Part shown: in pieces, positions 37,858 to 41,022 of the stretch
How positions within the stretch are numbered: the stretch's first letter is position 1
How the letters are laid out: the number at the start of each line of letters is the position of its first letter
IMG/VR virus record: IMGVR_UViG_3300049629_000326
Span: 1 to 41,022 of that record
From: a virus
DNA length: 41,022 nt
Strand: one strand, 5' to 3'
Made by a program: the position numbers and the translations under genes
Notes under the pieces: model-generated
What the model saw: the letters and a program-made list of their open reading frames with translations, nothing else
Databases searched by the model: none
What the model was told of the DNA's origin: nothing

Positions 37858-38961
37858 GTGAACTATCAACATTGGGACGGCGTCCAGGACCCGAGGTTCG
37901 GGTACGGGGCGATGTTGGAGGGGTTCGTCAAACATTCGCCAAAGTCCGTCAAACTGGACGAAAGATCGTCCGTACACGTCCACATGGGCATACCCCAATC
38001 ACGCGATACATGGCTCCGGGGACAGCACAGAGTGCTGTTCACCATGTGGGAAACCGACGTCCTTCCGCGTGCCTTCAGAACCTGGACATCCCTCTACGAC
38101 CAAGTGCTGGTTCCCTGTGATCACAACAACGAACTGTTTCGCCGCCATCACCATGACGTGACTACCGTCCCCCTGGGTGTCGACAGGACCGTGTGGTCGC
38201 CGCAAGGAAGGCCCAACAACAAAGTGTTTCGGTTCCACGCGGGCGGCTCGCTGTGGAGACGCAAGGGTCTTGACGTAGTAGTCAGGGCGTTCAACCGTCT
38301 CAAGTTGCCGAACGCGGAGCTGCACATCAAGGCTGCTCCTCACGCGCTGGACGTGCCCAAGGGTGAACTTGGCGACAACATCATTCTCAACCGGGAGTGG
38401 ATGACCCTGGAGGAGCAGGTTGACTGGTATGCCCAGGCAGACTGTTTCATAGCTGCGTCGCGCGGCGAAGGTTTCGGCCTGATGCCGTTGCAGGCGATCT
38501 CAATGGGGATTCCCACAATCCTGTCCGATTCAACCGGCCAGCAACAGTTCAAACACCTAGCGACGGGTGTGGTTCCCTGTTCAAAGACCCCGGCAGTCGG
38601 TGGAGGGAAATGGGACGAACCCAACGAGAACGCCCTGTGCGAACTGATGATGGACCACTACGACGTCAACCCGATCGACACGGCCAGGGTGAACGCTGAC
38701 CGTACAGAAGACTTCTCCTGGGCCAATGCGACCAAGAAACTGTTGGCGGCTGTCCCGGTGGGTCGCCTGATTCCTGGCTCTGCCGAAACAATCAAGGATC
38801 AACCCCAAATAGAGGTTCTGATGACGCGCACCGTGTCCCCCCACATAGGCGGGAAGAACTACAACTTCGTGAAGGGGCAGCGGTACACAATCAACGACGG
38901 CCTGCACCAAGTCCTCTATGACGCCAAAGTCATTGAAGACGGCCCGTGGGCAAAGTGTTAG
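37858..38961 (+). CDS. GT-B glycosyltransferase (GT4-like)
   Basis: 367 aa from GTG, ten bases after the upstream stop. The GT-B signature is clear: HAGGSLWRRKGLDVVVRAFN at 127-146 and SRGEGFGLMPLQAISMGIPT at 201-220 containing the ExGFG nucleotide-sugar motif, with TVPLGVDRTVW before it. The last 60 residues form an extra domain (KNYNFVKGQRYTINDGLHQV). It transfers an activated sugar to an unknown acceptor. Being just upstream of the fibre genes and paired with the GT2 gene on the other side suggests virion glycosylation. Confidence 0.88.
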   Translation: MNYQHWDGVQDPRFGYGAMLEGFVKHSPKSVKLDERSSVHVHMGIPQSRDTWLRGQHRVLFTMWETDVLPRAFRTWTSLYDQVLVPCDHNNELFRRHHHDVTTVPLGVDRTVWSPQGRPNNKVFRFHAGGSLWRRKGLDVVVRAFNRLKLPNAELHIKAAPHALDVPKGELGDNIILNREWMTLEEQVDWYAQADCFIAASRGEGFGLMPLQAISMGIPTILSDSTGQQQFKHLATGVVPCSKTPAVGGGKWDEPNENALCELMMDHYDVNPIDTARVNADRTEDFSWANATKKLLAAVPVGRLIPGSAETIKDQPQIEVLMTRTVSPHIGGKNYNFVKGQRYTINDGLHQVLYDAKVIEDGPWAKC

Positions 38962-38964
38962 ACT
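38959..38964 (+). promoter_or_regulatory. -10-like box before the fibre genes (possibly leaderless)
   Basis: TAGACT stands seven bases ahead of the ATG at 38972, overlapping the stop of the glycosyltransferase, with no Shine-Dalgarno between. A TTGAAG lies 20 bases upstream, which is too far for a normal spacer. Taken with 9081 and 9344 it suggests a leaderless start. Confidence 0.35.
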
Positions 38965-38971
38965 CCCCGTC

Positions 38972-39310
38972 ATGCCTGCGCCCGCAACCCAAGACCTGAC
39001 GATCACCCGTGGTGATACTGAGACGGTTGTCGTCAATCTGACATCTGACGGGACGACCCCGATCAACGTGACGGGCAGGACCTACACGGCGCAACTTCGC
39101 ACAAGCCCGGACATATCAATCGTGTCGGCTTCGTTTACCTGCTCTGTCACGAACGGTGCAGGCGGGCAGATCACCTGCGTGATGTCGCCGGCAGCGTCAG
39201 CGTTGCTGTCCCCGGGGTACTACTACTGGGATCTCCAGGAGAACGCGTCGGGTGCCATCTCGACCCTCCTGTCGGGAATGGTGACTGTCATCGCAGATGT
39301 GACGAGGTAG
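38972..39310 (+). CDS. Ig-like/BppU-type fibre or baseplate protein, 112 aa
   Basis: The pattern [47 protein letters not shown] and [14 protein letters not shown] follows a common phage fibre-attachment domain (BppU N-terminal-like beta-sandwich). It is all beta, ending VTVIADVTR. It probably links a fibre to the tail. It is two bases from the collagen-like gene. Confidence 0.7.
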   Translation: MPAPATQDLTITRGDTETVVVNLTSDGTTPINVTGRTYTAQLRTSPDISIVSASFTCSVTNGAGGQITCVMSPAASALLSPGYYYWDLQENASGAISTLLSGMVTVIADVTR

Positions 39311-39312
39311 AC

Positions 39313-40748
<1,436 letters not shown>

Positions 40749-40749
<1 letters not shown>

Positions 40750-41022
40750 TGCCCATACGTCGGGGATTCTTTGGCGGGTTCGTCAGTCAGGCACCTGACG
40801 CGACAGCCAACGCTGTCACCAACTTCAACCAGGATCGGGCCACGTTCAACGCAACGGTGTCATGGAATCTGTACCCGACAACTGTCTACTTTGACTACAG
40901 CACCAGCTCGACGTTTGCGACGTACTCAACCACCACCTACGGTTCAACAGTCTCAGCACAGTCGTCGTCCGTCTATGTGAACGTCACGGGTCTGACGGTC
41001 GGAACTACCTACTATGTGCGAG
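40749..41022 (+). CDS. 5' part of the poly-glycine adhesin gene (continues at base 1)
   Basis: ATG inside the TAATG overlap with the collagen-like gene. It encodes MPIRRGFFGGFVSQAPDATA and the first part of an fn3-like domain (NFNQDRATFNATVSWN). The frame is open to the window end and, since 40896-41022 equals 1-127, continues in phase into the 1-1059 segment, giving a complete 401-aa protein. See the other entry for domains. Confidence 0.9.
40896..41022. repeat. Terminal direct repeat, right copy (circular overlap)
   Basis: Identical to bases 1-127, including the in-frame codons of the adhesin. It marks the closure of the circle, not a second locus. Confidence 0.95.

Overview
The window is a complete, circularly closing phage genome. 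The first 127 bases (1-127) recur exactly as the last 127 (40896-41022), so the unit is 40,895 bp and one gene runs across the join (40749 to the end, then on to 1059). All recognisable genes lie on the + strand, packed with ATGA/GTGA overlaps. The phage looks short-tailed (podovirus-like): it has terminase, portal, a 1622-residue candidate ejection protein, a scaffold, an N4-gp56-like capsid protein, an adaptor, a beta-propeller-like candidate nozzle and fibres, but no tape measure, tail tube or tail-assembly frameshift gene. The host is most likely an actinobacterium: there is a WhiB-type Fe-S regulator (a family confined to Actinobacteria and their phages), an Rpf-like secreted muralytic protein, moderately high GC, and small zinc-ribbon proteins of the kind common in actinophages.

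Layout. (1) 40749-1059 and 1069-7322: poly-glycine adhesin with a cysteine-rich insert, an unrecognised 365-aa protein, a GT2 glycosyltransferase with helical repeats, head-tail adaptor, candidate nozzle, and a collar-domain fibre. (2) 7339-10061: lysis region with a holin, a secreted PA14/mucin-like protein, a second small membrane protein, an M15-type endolysin and a third membrane protein. (3) 10101-11924: small HTH protein, metallophosphoesterase and a small phage protein. (4) 11973-16924: recombination module (YqaJ/lambda-exo nuclease, Rad52-like annealing protein, resolvase-like nuclease, SSB) interleaved with small zinc-binding proteins, the Rpf-like protein and WhiB. (5) 16974-18941: small early genes, the last ending in a CG/CA low-complexity tract. 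(6) 19101-21444: a very GC-rich block with a GP88-like protein and a cysteine-rich protein. (7) 21445-22343: about 900 bp without a convincing gene, with short repeats, a 14-bp palindrome and a sharp strand-composition switch. (8) 22344-36509: lysine-rich small proteins, terminase, portal, ejection-type proteins, scaffold and capsid, ending in a clear terminator. (9) 36622-40749: small head-associated proteins, a second (GT-B) glycosyltransferase, an Ig-like fibre protein and a collagen-like fibre.

I recognise no polymerase, primase, helicase, integrase or repressor, so the phage probably borrows the host replisome and has no obvious route to lysogeny. The least ordinary features are the cysteine-rich CNPYx/CYxT insert in the adhesin, two glycosyltransferases bracketing the fibre genes, the PA14/threonine-mucin protein in the lysis cassette, the secreted Rpf-like protein in the early region, the low-complexity tract with its GC-rich block, and the intergenic region with the strand-composition flip.
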